Notes: generated by a model not told the origin, from the sequence alone. A DNA stretch of 64,000 nt from DATFVJ01 sp963727015 (GCA_963727015.1 CAVSEV010000011.1:1-64000), one strand, 5' to 3'. Shown: positions 51,605 to 60,334, numbered from the stretch's first letter. A program made the numbers and translations.

Positions 51605-52107
51605 GGTTAGCACCGTATGCCGACGGCTTCCGCGAGGACCTGGCCGGCAAGGGCTACCATCCCCAGGTGATCGGCCGTCAGGTACGGCTGATGGCGGATC
51701 TGAGCAGCTGGCTGGGCGGCCAGGGCCTTTCCGGTGATGCGCTGGCCGGCGAGGTTGCCGGGGAGTACCTGCGAGCGCGGCGCGCTGCCGGGTACCGGGA
51801 GCTGATCTCGGCCCTGGCGGTGGCTCCGCTGCTGGGGCTACCTGCGCGGCCTGGGCGTCGCGCCGGCGGCTGCCACGCCGGTTCCGCGGACGCCGGCGGA
51901 CAGGCTGCTGGCGGAGTTCGCCGGCTACCTGACACGTGAGCGTGGCCTGTCACCGGCGTCGGTGCGCAGCTACGTGCGCCACGCCCGGCCGTTCCTGACC
52001 GGGCTGGCAGCGCCGCTCGGGACTGCGCTGGCCGGGCTGTCCGCCGCGCAGGTCACGGCGTTCATGACCGGTCACCGCGGCCGGTGGGGCACTGGCACCG
52101 CCCAGGC
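51605..52107 (+). pseudogene. Tyrosine recombinase N-terminal and SAM-like domain remnant
   Basis: The frame reads YADGFREDLAGKGYHPQVIG, RQVRLMADLSSWLGGQGLSG and YLRARRAAGYRELISALAV; after a one-base shift near 51838 it continues LRGLGVAPAAATPVPRTPAD, LLAEFAGYLTRERGLSPAS and SVRSYVRHARPFLTGLAAPL. This is the core-binding part of a phage-like integrase. It stops at GTGTAQ, where the left end of the following transposon seems to start. The catalytic domain is missing. Confidence 0.7.
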
Positions 52108-52168
52108 TGTTGCGCGGCGCTGAAGATGCCGACGTAGGAGGCGTTCGCGATGCCGATGTGGTGACGCG

Positions 52169-52203
52169 AAAAGGCCCCGCAGCCGGGTGGCTGCGGGGCT
52201 TTG
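52169..52203 (-). terminator. Rho-independent terminator after the AAA gene
   Basis: An 11-bp perfect stem (gccccgcagcc at 52174-52184 with ggctgcggggc at 52189-52199) has a 4-base loop. On the minus strand it is followed by CCTTTT. It lies about 40 bases after the natural stop of the AAA gene and would end the transposon operon. Confidence 0.8.
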
Positions 52204-52240
52204 GTGGTGATGGTGCCGGTGGCTGTGGGCGAGGTGCCGG

Positions 52241-52659
52241 TCAGGTATCGGTGACCTCGGTGATGGCGGCGCGGGCGGCTTGCTCGTCGACGATGGCTTT
52301 GCCGGCGGCGTAGGTGGCGACGGGCGGCGGATGGCCAGGTTGTTCACGGCGCGCGGGTAGCCGCGGGCGGTGGTGGATCAGGGCGGCCGCATCATCGCTG
52401 AAAAGCGGGTCGGAGCGGCCGGCGAGCTTGAGGTGGTGGCTGATGTAGCTGCTGGTTTCCTGGCTGGTCATGGGCGGCATCGCGTATCTCAGCCGGTGCG
52501 CTGCTCCAGGGCGGCGAGCACGGCGAGCTTCATGGTGCGCCGCAGGGTGGGCTGGCCGATGAGCAGGCAGGCGAGCGGGGAGGCGGATCGAGGTTGTGGT
52601 TGGTCAGCATCCTGATCGTCTCTAGCTGGTCATGACCGCAGCAGATGGGCCTCGTCGAT
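52241..52659 (-). pseudogene. Transposon AAA ATPase, C-terminal part (after the Tn554-like insertion)
   Basis: Beginning at the target repeat at 52654-52659 the minus strand reads IDEAHLLRS (Walker B). Then in shifted frames DQLETIRMLTNHNLD, SPLACLLIGQPTLRRTMKLA with VLAALEQR, RYAMPPMTSQETSSYISHHL with KLAGRSDPLFSDDAAALIHH, and finally VATYAAGKAIVDEQAARAAI to EVTDT. Order and ending are those of an ExeA/TniB-like ATPase. At least four small indels have accumulated, as expected once the gene was split. The matching N-terminal part is at 57256-57651. Confidence 0.75.
52654..52659. repeat. Left 6-bp core repeat (GTCGAT) of the Tn554-like element
   Basis: GTCGAT at 52654-52659 directly repeats GTCGAT at 57256-57261. 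The element lies between them. On the minus strand the repeat is ATCGAC, the Ile-Asp codons of the interrupted Walker B motif. Confidence 0.75.
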
Positions 52660-52779
52660 TTTTCCGGCCGTCCGGGTTGTAAACGACATCCTGACCTGGG
52701 CTTTCACCTCGCGTGCATGTCCGCGACGTCAAGATGGCCGGGATGCGTCGTGGGCGGATGCGGCGGAGTGTGGCCGACC

Positions 52780-53340
52780 TCAGCGGGCTGGGGCGCGCTC
52801 GGTGAGCTGGGCTTCGAGCTGGGCGATCCGCCGGTCGGCGAAGCGGTTGTTGGAGCGGGCGGCTTCCAGTCGTTCCTCCAGGGTCCGGTTGTCGTGGGTG
52901 AGCTGGCGGACGCGCTGCTTGAGCGTGGTGTTCTCGGTGGCCAGCCGTTGCGCTGCCTGCGGTGACAGGTCGTGTTCCAGGTCACGGATCTGGCCCAGGA
53001 GGATGGCCATGCGGCGCCGCTGGGCCGCGATCTCGGCCTGGGCTGCCTTCAGCGCCGCCTCGGCGTTGAGCGCGCGTTCCCGCCAGGACGGTTCCTGGTT
53101 GTCGCTGCCCCGGGTGCGCCGTGCGCCGGTCTTGCTGATGGCGTCGCTGACTAGCGCCCGGGCATCGGGGTTTGCGTAGAGGAACGTGCGGGATACCCCG
53201 GCCTGGCGGGCGACGGCCGGGTAGGTGACCGGTGTCTTGTGGCGCCTGAGGCTGGTGACGGCATCGCGGACATGCTGCAGTTTCTGCTCGGCGGCGAGGC
53301 GGCGGGCCTCGATCGCCGCGGCTGTGCGATCCGGGGTCAT
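52780..53340 (-). CDS. DUF6262 protein, TnpC-like partner of the tandem recombinases
   Basis: A 186-residue protein whose ATG overlaps the stop of the large recombinase (53337-53340). The N-terminal helix-turn-helix-like part reads RRLAAEQKLQHVRDAVTSLR, TYPAVARQAGVSRTFLYANP and DARALVSDAI. From residue 85 a coiled coil follows (ERALNAEAALKAAQAEIAAQ to TLKQRVRQLTHDNRTLEERL). TnpC of Tn554 is a small protein that sets orientation and efficiency of transposition; DUF6262 is its usual counterpart in actinomycetes. Confidence 0.85.
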   Translation of the reverse strand: MTPDRTAAAIEARRLAAEQKLQHVRDAVTSLRRHKTPVTYPAVARQAGVSRTFLYANPDARALVSDAISKTGARRTRGSDNQEPSWRERALNAEAALKAAQAEIAAQRRRMAILLGQIRDLEHDLSPQAAQRLATENTTLKQRVRQLTHDNRTLEERLEAARSNNRFADRRIAQLEAQLTERAPAR

Positions 53341-55958
53341 GCTGTTTCCTCCAGCTCGTCGCCGTCCGCGTCGGGCTGGCCGCCGGGGATGGGGCCCGCG
53401 TCTGCGGAGGCGCTGGCGAGCTCGGTGGCGCGGAACCCGATGTTCCAGACCCGCTGGAAGTAGTCCTGGGGTCGGCGCAGGTCCAGGGCGAGCGCGTCGT
53501 CGAGCAGGCCGAGCCCGGTCAGGGCGGCTTCCAGCCCGTCGATGGCGGCCGCGGTCGGAGCGAAGACTTCATGCAGCCAGCCGGCGGTGGCGTGGTCGGG
53601 GGCGCGCTCGGCGATGGAGTACCACTGCTCGCGTTTGCGCCGCCAGTAGAGCAGGTCGGCGCCGGACAGCACGAACTTGGCGCAGTTGTGGCAGTCCAGG
53701 TTCCACGGGCAGGCGCTGCCATTAACGACGGGCTGGAAGGTGCAGAAGCCGCCCTCGGCCGGGGTGCTGCGCCGGGACAGGTCGATCGCGAGCGCCTGGG
53801 CCTGCTCGCGGGTGATCGGCGTGGCGGGCCCGGACAGCAGCGTGCCGGGGCTGGGTGTGCCAGGCCCGGCGACCCACACGTGCTGCAGGACATCCTCCAG
53901 GTCGGAATGGCTGAGCTGGATGTAGTGCTCGGCCATCCGGTCGGAGACGTGCCCGAGGTAGCGGCGGATGTGGGTGAGGGTCGCGCCGTGGCGCAGCAGG
54001 CTGGTGGCCAGCGTGTGCCTGGCCTGGTGGGCGACCCAGCGGCCGATGTCGAGCTCGTCGGCCCAGGCCTTGAACCGGCGATGGAACCACTGGTAGGTGA
54101 CCGCGGCGGTCCCGTCCGGGTTGCGGTAGCGGCCGGGGAACAGCGCCATCGCCTCCCGCTCGGCGGCCGTGGGGGCGCGGCCGCGCCGGGCGATGAACCG
54201 GGACACGGTTGTCTCCCGGCGCGCGGCGAGCCGGGAGAACAGCCACTCGGGGATGCGGATCGCCTGGTCGTAGCGGCCGACCTTGGTCTGGTCGTGCCAG
54301 AGCATGGCCAGCCCGCCGTAGCGGCCGGTGCAGTCCAGCCGCAGCTGCAGCACCTCGCTGACCCGCCGCCCGGTGACGATGATCGTTTCCCAGATGTCGC
54401 GCAGCCCGAAGTCGCTGGGGTCGTAGACCTCGGCGAGCCGGGCGAGGCTGGCCTCATCGGCCAGGGCGCGGGCGACCTCGTCGGGGAACGGGCTGCGCTT
54501 GCGCACCGGCGTGGGCCCGGCCGCGGGCATCGCGGTAATGAACTCCCGGGACAGCCCGATCCGCTCGGCGGCGCCGCAGTCCAGCGCCCAGCGCAGCAGC
54601 TTGCGGGCGTGGTTGAAGGTGATGGCCCGGGTGGTCGTGGTGACGATCGACGGGGTGCCGTCTTGCCGCCGCATCACCAGGGACGCCAGCCCCTCGTGTT
54701 CGCGGTGCCGCTGGTCGGCGGTGAACCGCTGGATGTGCGCGCCGGTCAGCACCGCCGGGTCGTGGCCGCCGCCGCGCGCGTCGACGGCCAGGAACGTGCC
54801 CAGCTCGGTGGCCGCGCGGCGGAAGGCGTCGAAGGTGCCGCCGCTGCGCGGGCACGACGGGGAGCGCAGCAGGCCGGCCAGGTAATCCCACAGCAGGTCG
54901 CGCAGCCACCGCTGGGCGATCCCGGTCAGGTCGAAGTGGCTGCCCCGCTCGGGGAACCGCATCCCGAAGTGGTCGGTCTCGATGAAGCCCGCGTCCCGGC
55001 TGGCTTCCGGGGTGAAGTAGGCCAGCCGCAGGTCGTGCAGCATCTCCCGGGCCACCATCACCGCGAACGTGGTGCACGAGGAAAGGTCAAGCTCGGCCAG
55101 CGAGGCGATGCGGTGGGCGCGGCAGGTATTGACCAGCGCCTGCACCCAGCCGGTGTCCCACCGGGTGTGCCGTTCCCGCTGGGTGTGGGCGAACAGGCCC
55201 CAGCGGATCTCGGCGGCGGGCAGCGGCGCCAGCCCGGCCAGGTTGATCTGGCCCGGCCACGGCACCGGCGGCTGGCTGGCGCACCAGGAGCGGAATTGCT
55301 CCTCGTCGCGGCAGGTGACCGGGACCGGCAGGCCCCTGGCCTCATAGTTGCGGGACCAGGCCCGCGGCAGTGCTATGCCTCCCGGCCGGCCTTGCGTCTG
55401 GTACCGGGACTCGTGGCCTGAGCACAGGCCCGAAGGGGTGGCCGCCAGGTCAGGACAGACGGCCACCCGGCAGGGGCCGTACCCGTCGGACGGGACCTGT
55501 GCGGCCAGCCAGTCCTCGAAGCTGGCCTGCTCCCCTTCGCCGCGCTGGCGGTGATACCAGCGCATGTAGTGCCGGTGGCACAGCCGCCAGCCGGTGCGCG
55601 TGGCGGGCCGGCCCGGGCAGATCCGGCAGGGCACCTGCTCGACCCAGACCGAGGGGCCCAGCGGCTGCGCGGCGGCGAGGAACGCGGCCATGCCGTCCCC
55701 GCGGGCCTGCGCTTGCGCCCGCTGTTCGTGATGGACGTGGCACATGTCGAGGCTGCCCTTGCGGGGCCGCTCGCAGCCAGCCACCAGGCACGCCCACCGG
55801 AAGACCGGGTGCCGGGCCGGGATGCGGATCACCTCAGCGCGGAACAGCGGGTCGAACGCCGGACCGCCGATCAGCGCGGTCAGCAGCTCCAGCCGGTCCC
55901 GCCCGGCCCGGGCGCCATGCTGTTCCCGGTAGAGCGGCAGCAGCGGGTCGGCTTTCAC
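53337..55958 (-). CDS. Large tyrosine recombinase with zinc-finger-like repeats (TnpB-like)
   Basis: An 873-residue protein; the GTG at 55958 overlaps the TnpA-like stop (GTGA), so upstream extension of the frame is spurious. Residues 40-200 hold three Cys/His clusters: CERPRKGSLDMCHVH, CRICPGRPATRTGWRLCHRH and CRVAVCPDLAATPSGLCSGH. The catalytic domain near residue 550-800 has TGRRVSEVLQLRLD (Arg), HQARHTLATSLLRHG (His-x-x-Arg), RYLGHVSDRMAEHYIQL (His and nucleophile Tyr). A further Cys cluster (CPWNLDCHNCAKF) follows the catalytic domain. Length well above the 630 residues of Tn554 TnpB. A truncated homologue is at 60353-61891. Confidence 0.9.
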   Translation of the reverse strand: MKADPLLPLYREQHGARAGRDRLELLTALIGGPAFDPLFRAEVIRIPARHPVFRWACLVAGCERPRKGSLDMCHVHHEQRAQAQARGDGMAAFLAAAQPLGPSVWVEQVPCRICPGRPATRTGWRLCHRHYMRWYHRQRGEGEQASFEDWLAAQVPSDGYGPCRVAVCPDLAATPSGLCSGHESRYQTQGRPGGIALPRAWSRNYEARGLPVPVTCRDEEQFRSWCASQPPVPWPGQINLAGLAPLPAAEIRWGLFAHTQRERHTRWDTGWVQALVNTCRAHRIASLAELDLSSCTTFAVMVAREMLHDLRLAYFTPEASRDAGFIETDHFGMRFPERGSHFDLTGIAQRWLRDLLWDYLAGLLRSPSCPRSGGTFDAFRRAATELGTFLAVDARGGGHDPAVLTGAHIQRFTADQRHREHEGLASLVMRRQDGTPSIVTTTTRAITFNHARKLLRWALDCGAAERIGLSREFITAMPAAGPTPVRKRSPFPDEVARALADEASLARLAEVYDPSDFGLRDIWETIIVTGRRVSEVLQLRLDCTGRYGGLAMLWHDQTKVGRYDQAIRIPEWLFSRLAARRETTVSRFIARRGRAPTAAEREAMALFPGRYRNPDGTAAVTYQWFHRRFKAWADELDIGRWVAHQARHTLATSLLRHGATLTHIRRYLGHVSDRMAEHYIQLSHSDLEDVLQHVWVAGPGTPSPGTLLSGPATPITREQAQALAIDLSRRSTPAEGGFCTFQPVVNGSACPWNLDCHNCAKFVLSGADLLYWRRKREQWYSIAERAPDHATAGWLHEVFAPTAAAIDGLEAALTGLGLLDDALALDLRRPQDYFQRVWNIGFRATELASASADAGPIPGGQPDADGDELEETA

Positions 55959-57136
55959 CGCTGCTGGCCCCACACCCGGCGCAGCGCCGCGTCGAACGCC
56001 GGGTCGTGCAGGTCGGCGTGGGCGTAGGTCTCGCTGACCACGGTCGTCGACGCCCAGCCGCCCGCGTCCCGGGCGATCACCAGGTTGCCGCCCGAGGCGT
56101 CCAGCACGGCGGTCGCGAAGCCGTGCCGGAACGCGTGCGGGATGACATTGCCGAGCCCGGCGCGGGTCCCGGCCCGGCGCAGCATCCCGCGGGCCGCGTC
56201 CGGCGCCCACGGCTGCCCGGCGTCCTCGCCGTGCAGCTGCACCAGCAGCATGCCGTGCCCGGCGTGGCCGGGGTACTCGGTGGTCACGTACTCGAAGTAG
56301 GCGTGGATCATTGCCGGGCTGGCCCGCTTGATCAGCCCGCCGGTGACCACGCCGTTCTCCGTCCGCCACGGGTGCTTGGTCTTGGCCGCGGCCCGGTTCG
56401 GGTTCCCGTGCCGGTGGCAGACGTGCACGTGCGGCGCCCGGCACTGCCCGCACGCCGCGCCGTCGCGCAAGTGCAGGTCGGCCAGGTGCAGCCCGCATAG
56501 CTCGCCGATCCGGAATCCCCCGTCAGCCAGCCACGTCACCACCAGCCGGTCCCGGGCCGTGCTCACCGCCTCCAGCAGCTGCTCCCGGGCGCCGTCGGGC
56601 GGCAGCTTCGGATGCCTGCGCCGCTGCCGCGGCGGCGCCAGCGGGTTGGCGGGCAGCTCGCGCTGGACATGGCCGAGGAATGCCCGCTGCCGGTCGGCAC
56701 GCGACGGCAGCCGGGCCAGCTGCAGCTGCGAGCCCAGCTCCGGGTTGACGCCCAGCAGCGCCTGCTGCAGGTAGAAGCCCTTCACGCACGCCGCGGCCGC
56801 CGACAGGGCGCTCTGGCCGAACGGGCGCCGCCCGGCCCGCCACGGCTGGCCATACGGCCCGCGCCACGCCGCGCCCAGCGCCGCCATGTAACGCTTCAGA
56901 TCCTGCAGCGACACGGTCTGCGGCGTCAGCGCCTCCCGCTCCAGCCAGCGCAGGTGATCCAGCAGCAGATAGGCATACGTCCGCTGGGTTCCCGACCCCT
57001 CATAGCCCCGCAGGAACCGGTCCGCGGCCCCGTGCACCGCCCCGTCCGGCCACACGATCGTGAACGACCGGCCGCGGCCGCCGCCCCGCTCGACCGCCTG
57101 GACGCGAAAATCCCCGATGACAAGCCTGCGCGCCAC
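55955..57136 (-). CDS. Tyrosine recombinase, TnpA-like
   Basis: A 393-residue integrase. The start is GTG 57136, aligned with the ATG of the homologue at 63066 (both give a protein starting M-A/T-R-R-L/V-V-I/V-G-D) and preceded by GGGGG. A core-binding domain (YEGSGTQRTYAYLLLDHLRW) precedes the catalytic domain. The Arg is in DGGFRIGELCGLHLADLHL, and a zinc-ribbon-like insertion CGQCRAPHVHVCHRH follows. PHAFRHGFATAVL gives HxxR and SETYAHADLHDPAF the Tyr. It overlaps the large recombinase gene by four bases. Confidence 0.9.
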   Translation of the reverse strand: MARRLVIGDFRVQAVERGGGRGRSFTIVWPDGAVHGAADRFLRGYEGSGTQRTYAYLLLDHLRWLEREALTPQTVSLQDLKRYMAALGAAWRGPYGQPWRAGRRPFGQSALSAAAACVKGFYLQQALLGVNPELGSQLQLARLPSRADRQRAFLGHVQRELPANPLAPPRQRRRHPKLPPDGAREQLLEAVSTARDRLVVTWLADGGFRIGELCGLHLADLHLRDGAACGQCRAPHVHVCHRHGNPNRAAAKTKHPWRTENGVVTGGLIKRASPAMIHAYFEYVTTEYPGHAGHGMLLVQLHGEDAGQPWAPDAARGMLRRAGTRAGLGNVIPHAFRHGFATAVLDASGGNLVIARDAGGWASTTVVSETYAHADLHDPAFDAALRRVWGQQR

Positions 57137-57255
57137 GGATCCCCCGATCCCCCGGACGTCCCGCACGTCCCTGGCCCGGCAGGTTAACAGGGCCGTCACG
57201 CTGCCAGAAGGAGGCTCGCCAGACGTGGCGGACACCAGCGGGGCCGGTCGGAAAA

Positions 57256-57651
57256 GTCGATGGCCAGCACCGGGGTCCGCCCGCGCTCGGCTGCCTCGCC
57301 GGCCAGGACGTTCCAGGCCTGGACGGCGAGGGCGGCGGTGCCGTGGACGGGCTTGCCGCCGAGGGCCGTGACCACGTGCGCGAGGATGCCCCTCACGCCG
57401 GTGGAGGGGTTGCCGACGTATATGACGGTGTGGCTGGCGGGGTCGAGGTCGGCGACGGCGGCGCGGATCGCGACCGTTTTCCCGGTCCCGACCTCGCCCG
57501 TGACCATGCAGATCGTCTTGTCGGCGACGGCCCAGGCGATGCGGGCGGCGGCCTCGCCGCAGTCGCGGTGGCGGTGCAGCCTTGAGGGGGGCAGGTCGCG
57601 GCCGAACGGCATGCGGGCGAGCCCGAACTTGGTGACGACGGCGTCGATCAT
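57256..57651 (-). pseudogene. Transposon AAA ATPase, N-terminal part
   Basis: From ATG 57651 (overlapping the stop of the small gene at 57648) the frame reads FGLARMPFGRDLPPSRLHRH, ICMVTGEVGTGKTVAIRAAV with Walker A, VIYVGNPSTGVRGILAHVVT and ERGRTPVLAID, the Walker B strand. It is then cut by the Tn554-like element at ATCGAC. The open frame runs 20 residues into the element to a stop at 57196, giving a 151-residue product without Walker B acid. Such ATPases act as target selectors or activators for DDE transposases. Confidence 0.82.
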
Positions 57652-58049
57652 GAGCTTTCTCCTTCTTCTTCTGGTGCGGGGCCGCCGTGGACGGCGGCGA
57701 GCTGCTGCTGGGCCTGGCCGAGGTCATGGGCGAGGGCGGCCGCGGACGCGCGGGCGCCGGACAGGGACAGGCGGGCGCCGCCGACGGCGGCGCCCGGGTC
57801 GGTGCCGTCGTCGCAGCCGAGCCGCCCGGACCCCAGGGCGGACGCGAGCCAGCGGCCGACCTGGGCCAGAAGCTGGGTCAGGCCGGCCGCGGCGAGCGAC
57901 AGCTCGCCGATGAGCTCGTAGGCGTCGGCGGGCCAGTCCAGGCCTTCTCCGCCGAGGGTGGCGTGGTTCAGGGAGCGGACCGCCCCGGCCGCGGCGCGGG
58001 CCAGGGCCAGGGTCTCGCGCGGGGAGTCAGCCACGGCCGCCTCCTTCAT
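57648..58049 (-). CDS. Small helical protein of the DDE/AAA element
   Basis: A 133-residue protein between transposase and AAA genes, overlapping both (23 bases and four bases). It is predominantly helical: ALARAAAGAVRSLNHATLGG, ADAYELIGELSLAAAGLTQL and SAAALAHDLGQAQQQLAAVH. The acidic end EEEGES stands out. I do not recognise it; position suggests a transposition accessory factor. An internal start is possible. Confidence 0.6.
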   Translation of the reverse strand: MKEAAVADSPRETLALARAAAGAVRSLNHATLGGEGLDWPADAYELIGELSLAAAGLTQLLAQVGRWLASALGSGRLGCDDGTDPGAAVGGARLSLSGARASAAALAHDLGQAQQQLAAVHGGPAPEEEGESS

Positions 58050-59451
58050 TCCCTTCCTCCTGTTCCGGTTCCCCCTGCTTGCCCGGTTCGTCCCGGGGAC
58101 CGTTGACGAGGAACTGGTAGCAGACCTGGTCGCGCAGGGCCGCGTCGTGGCCGTCGCCGAGGGCGCCGAGGTAGTCGATCCCGGTGGGGGCGGGCTCGGT
58201 GCGGGGCTGGGAGTCGGGGAGGCGGGCCTTGGGGTGGCGGTGCCGGCCGACGGTGAACGGGACGGCGGCCCCGGCGGGCTTCCCGCCGAGGCGGACCTCG
58301 ACCCGGTCCAGATCGAACGGGGAGAACAGCAGCTCGACTGTCCGCCCGGCCAGCCACGCGCCGGCCTGGTAGGCGTTGCCGTGCATCCGGACCAGGGCCG
58401 TCTTGTCGGCCTTGCGCCGCTCGGACCACAAGAACGCCTCCCGCAGCAGGCCCGGCTCGGGGACGGCCCGCTCGGCCGGGGTGGCCTTCTCCCACCGCTC
58501 AGCCGGGGCCTCGCCGGTTTCGGAGTGGACCGCCCGGTGGTAGGAGGTTTCCGTCCAGGCCTGGAACAGGCGGTTCATCTCCGCCAGGTCCGCGACGCCG
58601 GACCCGTCGCCGACCTCGACGAGGAACTGGTCCCGCACCGTGCGGAAGAAGCGCTCGATTTTTCCCCTTCCTTCCGGTTTGCCGGGCCGGGAGTGGATGA
58701 GCTTCACGCCGAGGACGGCGCAGCCGCGCAGCAGCCACGCGTCGACGAACGGGCTGCCGTTGTCCAGGTAGCAGGCCCGGGGGACGCCGCGGGCCTGCAG
58801 GGCGGGGCGGAACGCCGCGGCCATCCGGACCACGTCGTCGTGGTGCGCCCAGCGGGCGCCCATCACAGCGCGGGAGTGGTCGTCGACGAACGCGAAAAGG
58901 TACGACTTCGCCCCGCCGATCACGGGGCCGTGGAGTGTGTCTCCCGTCCACATTTCATTCGGCCTGGTGCACTCGAACCGTCCGAAGGCCCGCTGTTCTT
59001 CCTCCGGCCCCGGGGCCGGCCGGTTCAGCTCCAGCCGCTCGAACAGCCGCTGCAGGGTCCGGTCCGACGGCGCCCACCCCGACGTGACCTGCAGGACCCG
59101 CCGGACCTGCGCCGCCGTCCGCCCGGGCTTCTCCCTTTTCAGGGCCTCCGCCAGCGCGAGGACCTCCTCCGGGGTCCGCGGCGCGGGCTGGCGCGGGGAC
59201 GGCACCAGCGCGCCGGACCCGCCCTCCTCGTAAGCGCGCCGCCAGCGGGTCAGCGTCGAGTACGACACCGTGACCCGCCGCCCGCCCGGCCCCTCATGGA
59301 CGCGCGCCGCCATCTCCCTGGCCCGCCAGCCCCGCTCCGCCAGGCTCAGCCCCGGCTCGGCGAGTTCCTGCACCAGCGAGTACCGGAACAGGCCCGTCTC
59401 CCGGGCCCGCTCCACCCGCGCCTTCTGATCCGCCTCGTCCGCAGTCGCCAC
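58027..59451 (-). CDS. DDE transposase with integrase core (Mu/TniA-like)
   Basis: A 474-residue transposase from ATG 59451, with AAGGACAAG upstream. An N-terminal HTH region (VSYSTLTRWRRAYEEGGSGA, LQVTSGWAPSDRTLQRLFER) precedes the DDE core: NEMWTGDTLHGPVIGG (Asp, near residue 170), ACYLDNGSPFVDAWLL (Asp) and GKPEGRGKIERFFRTVRDQF (Glu, near residue 270). A Mu-type C-terminal barrel follows with TALVRMHGNAYQAGAWLAGR and ELLFSPFDLDRVEVRLGG. It has no interruption. With a split AAA partner the element may no longer transpose unless helped in trans. Confidence 0.88.
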   Translation of the reverse strand: MATADEADQKARVERARETGLFRYSLVQELAEPGLSLAERGWRAREMAARVHEGPGGRRVTVSYSTLTRWRRAYEEGGSGALVPSPRQPAPRTPEEVLALAEALKREKPGRTAAQVRRVLQVTSGWAPSDRTLQRLFERLELNRPAPGPEEEQRAFGRFECTRPNEMWTGDTLHGPVIGGAKSYLFAFVDDHSRAVMGARWAHHDDVVRMAAAFRPALQARGVPRACYLDNGSPFVDAWLLRGCAVLGVKLIHSRPGKPEGRGKIERFFRTVRDQFLVEVGDGSGVADLAEMNRLFQAWTETSYHRAVHSETGEAPAERWEKATPAERAVPEPGLLREAFLWSERRKADKTALVRMHGNAYQAGAWLAGRTVELLFSPFDLDRVEVRLGGKPAGAAVPFTVGRHRHPKARLPDSQPRTEPAPTGIDYLGALGDGHDAALRDQVCYQFLVNGPRDEPGKQGEPEQEEGNEGGGRG

Positions 59452-59545
59452 ATCTTGTCCTTTCTCGAAGGCCTGCCCGTCGCAGGCCCGCCGAGAGTGA
59501 CAGGAGGTAACCGCCCCAGGTCAGAGGGGAAGTCGCGTTGAACCG

Positions 59546-60164
59546 TCACGCCAGGGCAGGCAGCGGCATGTCCCCGCCAACCCGGCGGAACGCGACCGAC
59601 GGGGACAGGAGCGACCCCGCCGTGACCACCGCCGCGAGCTCCCAGCCCGACACCGCGAGCGCCGGCCACCGGCCCGCCGCCGCGGCCCCGGCCGCCGCGA
59701 CCGCCACCACCGCGTCGCCCAGGCCGCTGCCCGCCGGGTCCAGCGGCACCGGATCCACCGCCAGGATGCCCGCCAGCCGGGTGAAGAACCCCCGCACCCG
59801 CCCCGCCGAGGAACGGAACCGGCGCAGCCTGTCCCGCACCGTGTCCTGCGGGACCCCGCTCGCCGCCGCGATCGACCGGAACCCCTGGCCCCGCGCAGCC
59901 CGCGCTAGCATGTCCCCGATCACCGCCGTCCCGTCGCACCGCCGAGCCAGCACCCACGCCGGGAGCAGCACGTGCGTGACCCCGCACGAGCCGCACCGCG
60001 CCCGCCGCGGCCGCACCCCCACCGCGACCCGCCCCGCCGTGCACACCCGCCGCAAGACCGCGTGGCCCCACCCGCCCAGCCGACCCCCGCAGCCGGGACA
60101 CGAAAACAGGCCGTTACGCAGAAGCTCCTCCGCAACCGCCGTGCTGTTGCCTACCGTGAGCAAC
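59546..60164 (-). CDS. DUF6431-like zinc-ribbon/HTH transposon protein
   Basis: A 205-residue protein. I place the start at TTG 60164, which has GGAGG (60170-60174) five bases upstream and gives LTVGNSTAVAEELLRNG; the longer frame extends over the transposon end. The zinc ribbon is FSCPGCGGRLGGWGHAVLRR with RARCGSCGVTHVLLP, followed by an HTH (GQGFRSIAAASGVPQDTVRD). Proteins of this type precede DDE transposases in actinomycetes. The gene starts about 190 bases from the putative element end. Confidence 0.72.
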
Positions 60165-60238
60165 GGTGCCTCCAAGCACCTCACGGCCCTCCCCGGACTT
60201 CGGGAAAAGGTAACGGGGAGGGCCGACCCGAAACCGAC

Positions 60239-60334
60239 ACGCTCACGGTGTCGTCGCACGCCCCCCGCCGCAACCAGAACCACCACGAAAAACACGCTCA
60301 CCAGCAAAGACGCAACCACGCCAACGACGCTCAC
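60239..60334 (-). repeat. Three copies of GTGAGCGT near the element end
   Basis: ACGCTCAC (minus strand GTGAGCGT) occurs at 60239-60246, 60294-60301 and 60327-60334. The last is 18 bases from the presumed terminus at 60352. Spaced short repeats at one end are typical of transposase-binding sites in Mu/Tn7-type elements. The outermost copy at 60239 is itself within an imperfect inverted repeat (cgacac...gtgtcg). Confidence 0.5.

Larger units (their letters stand above)
52660..57255 (-). mobile_element. Complete Tn554-like transposon with three coupled genes
   Basis: A 4596-base element with two tyrosine recombinases (TnpA- and TnpB-like) and a small TnpC-like protein, each overlapping the next by four bases. 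Ends are tttttccggcc at 52660 and ggccggtcggaaaa at 57242-57255, an imperfect inverted repeat. It is flanked by 6-bp direct repeats GTCGAT. Removing the element and one repeat restores the reading frame of the interrupted AAA gene. No passenger gene is carried. Confidence 0.82.

Noticed and set aside
55959..56498. Upstream extension of the large recombinase frame to 56498
   Set aside because: It overlaps the TnpA-like gene entirely; the GTG at 55958 with GTGA overlap and homology to the second copy mark the real start.
57137..57727. Upstream extension of the TnpA-like frame to 57727
   Set aside because: The added part is out-of-frame reading of the AAA gene; homology with the second copy begins at the GTG at 57136.
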